Shown here piece after piece: positions 31,801 to 33,127 of a stretch of DNA of 33,127 bases; the stretch's first letter is position 1; every line of letters starts with the position of its first letter. The notes beneath the pieces were generated by a model that was not told the DNA's origin, did no database searches, and saw only the letters and a list, made by a program, of their open reading frames with translations. Source of the stretch: JBBIJR01 sp037445875 (GTDB lineage Bacteria; CLD3; SB21); NCBI GenBank assembly GCA_037445875.1, contig JBBIJR010000038.1, positions 1 to 33,127 of the forward strand, given 5' to 3'. Both the position numbers and the translations under genes were made by a program.

Positions 31801-33127
31801 ACCTGATCAAGTTCCAATACAAGACGCTCAGCGACGCTTCAACGACGTATGGCCAGAGTGCGACGATAGGCTTCGAGAATCCCGGGGGCACGGACGGGTT
31901 GTTTGTCGGGAAAAACTATGGAGCCGTCTCTCCTGCTTATGCGATCCTTTTTCATGGCTCCCGGGCGACCTCGGCCACCTCCAATATTACGCCCAATGCG
32001 ATTACACCTCCAAAAGATCTGCAGAGCTTCACCTATCGCATTAATACCTTTACGGGGGCGACGTCGGGCCTGGGTGGAGCGGACCATTTCGTTATCACGG
32101 ACGGCCTGACGCGGGAAATGATTGTCACGGGTATCCAGGTCAATGGCGGAAGTCAATTCATTCTTAACAGTTCGTCCCGGCCGCCCGGACCCGGCTATGC
32201 GACGTGGTATTATTACTCGGGAACGAGTGCAGGCGACGATAGTCTGGTCATTCTAACGGACTATCTGGCCGTTCGGGACTCGCTGGTGGTCACGTTTACA
32301 GAAAGCGTTCCGGACACCACGCTGGGGCAGACATACGATTATCCTGCCCAGTTCGATTCGGACATCCTGGCGGACGGGTACACGGCTACGGTAAACGGCG
32401 GTTACGGTGTGACGTTGAATACGGGTTCGCTGGACCATCTGATCATCCGGACGGCCCCCAACAACGGCGGTGCCGTCGTCGATACGGTCACCCTTACAGC
32501 GGACGAAACACGAACGTTGTACGCTGCCGGATACGATGGGGAGGGCCACTACATTCNNNNNNNNNNNNNNNNNNNNNNNNNNNNNNNNNNGCGGGATTGG
32601 CGGCGTGGCTCCTGCGACGAATTCGACTTCAACTGTGTTCTCGGCGAATCGAGTGGGCAACGGGACGATCGTCGCGGACACCAACGGCATATCGGACGCC
32701 ACGGGCGTCTTTACCGTTTATCCGGGGGACACTTCTTTTATAGCGATCCGTACGGCACCCGGCGGTGCAGGAGTTCGCTATAGTGCCCTGATGATCACGA
32801 TGCCCGCTGACAGCACGCTGAATTTGTATGCGGCGGGGTATGATGCGGACAGTAATCTCGTTGGTAGTGTGACTGTCGACTGGGATACACTGGGGACGAT
32901 CGGTGGGGGTCTGAGTAATTTCTCCCCGCAAGCGGCAAGTTCCATCGTGTATGACCCGACGCTGACAGGCAGTGATCGCATCGAGGCCGTGTACGTGAAC
33001 GGTGATCTCCGCGACACGACCGGAACGATTACCGTGGTAGCCGGGGACACGGCCACGCTCGGCGTCGAGACCGCCAATGACGGGAGCGGAGTGGTGCTGC
33101 CTTCCCTGGTGACGACGGCGGACAGCG
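28863..33127 (+). CDS. Giant repeat-containing secreted surface protein (3' end outside window)
   Basis: A signal peptide (MKHSLFIGIVSFILGLSSQA) is followed by a WDGGAGTNRWNDPGNWS opening typical of autotransporter-like beta-helix proteins. About five and a half tandem beta-repeats of 90-94 residues follow (residues about 150-680). A globular domain of the nidogen-like type (about 826-1035, FNYFGTNFTQVDISENGF) comes next, then Ig-like modules (DHLIIRTAP, TLYAAGYDGEG). A 34-N gap at 32557-32590 changes the apparent frame: downstream the true frame starts at 32593 (GIGGVAPATNSTSTVF, then LNLYAAGYDADSNLVGSVTV) and stays open to the window end. More than 1400 aa are visible. It is likely an adhesin or matrix protein, perhaps with a sorting domain beyond the window. 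The ribosome binding site is weak. Confidence 0.85.
29310..30890 (+). repeat. Tandem 94-residue beta-repeat array inside the surface-protein gene
   Basis: Units begin at the LVLRGTGTKTL motif: 29310 (270 nt), 29580, 29862 and 30144 (each exactly 282 nt), 30426 (279 nt) and a partial sixth unit from 30705. Each contains VSVEPNVRFDLSTF, a GDSxxVGGASN turn and FxGxDQ. Neighbouring units agree much better in protein than in DNA, with differences mostly at third codon positions. Confidence 0.85.
32557..32590. other. Assembly gap (34 N)
   Basis: This run of 34 undetermined bases lies inside the giant surface-protein gene. The frames left and right of it disagree by one base at this gap length. Comparison with the following Ig-like module suggests about 30 missing bases. 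Confidence 0.95.

Overview
The window is 33 kb of a bacterial chromosome. It is probably a draft or metagenome assembly, because a 34-N scaffold gap sits at 32557-32590. Three protein C-termini carry the 'YPNPFNPSTTI ... VYDVMGREV ... SGVYVYRL' type of surface-sorting (T9SS/FlgD-Ig-like) domain. Together with two-component propeller sensors, a CarboxypepD_reg TonB receptor and a folB-folK-deoxynucleoside kinase operon, this points to the FCB group: Ignavibacteriota, Calditrichota, KSB1 or a relative. The lineage is inferred from protein style only.

Layout. (A) 301-11367, minus strand: a probable five-gene operon of a STAS anti-anti-sigma factor, a TonB-dependent receptor, a large secreted FN3/sorting-domain protein (frameshifted behind its signal peptide), a 13-motif beta-propeller/Y_Y_Y/TM/SpoIIE phosphatase, and a small secreted helical-repeat protein. 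(B) 11671-14158: a lipoprotein (minus) and a membrane metallophosphoesterase (plus), divergent, each ending in hairpins. (C) 14159-14817: gene-poor, with a decayed sorting-domain remnant. (D) 14818-20114, minus: an RsbU-like GAF/PP2C phosphatase translationally coupled to a MoxR ATPase, then a FadB/FadJ-type fatty acid oxidation enzyme and a 53-aa MshEN-like mini-protein. (E) 20435-22933, plus: pirin, an orphan C-terminal half of a secreted protein, and a PAP2 phosphatase. (F) 22917-27672, minus: folB, folK, a deoxynucleoside-kinase homologue with an eroded P-loop, an AmrS-type radical SAM enzyme and a PAS/GAF histidine kinase. (G) 28224-33127, plus: a small exported protein and a giant repeat-containing surface protein that runs off the window.

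How the parts fit. Region A looks like a self-contained signalling cassette. A periplasmic double propeller could sense something handled by the receptor and secreted protein, and its cytoplasmic PP2C could dephosphorylate the STAS protein to release a sigma factor. No RsbW-type kinase or sigma gene is in the window. The same propeller-phosphatase gene has two related palindromic elements inserted in frame in its catalytic domain. With the P-loop-less kinase homologue and the stand-alone MshEN-like protein, these are the most unusual items here.
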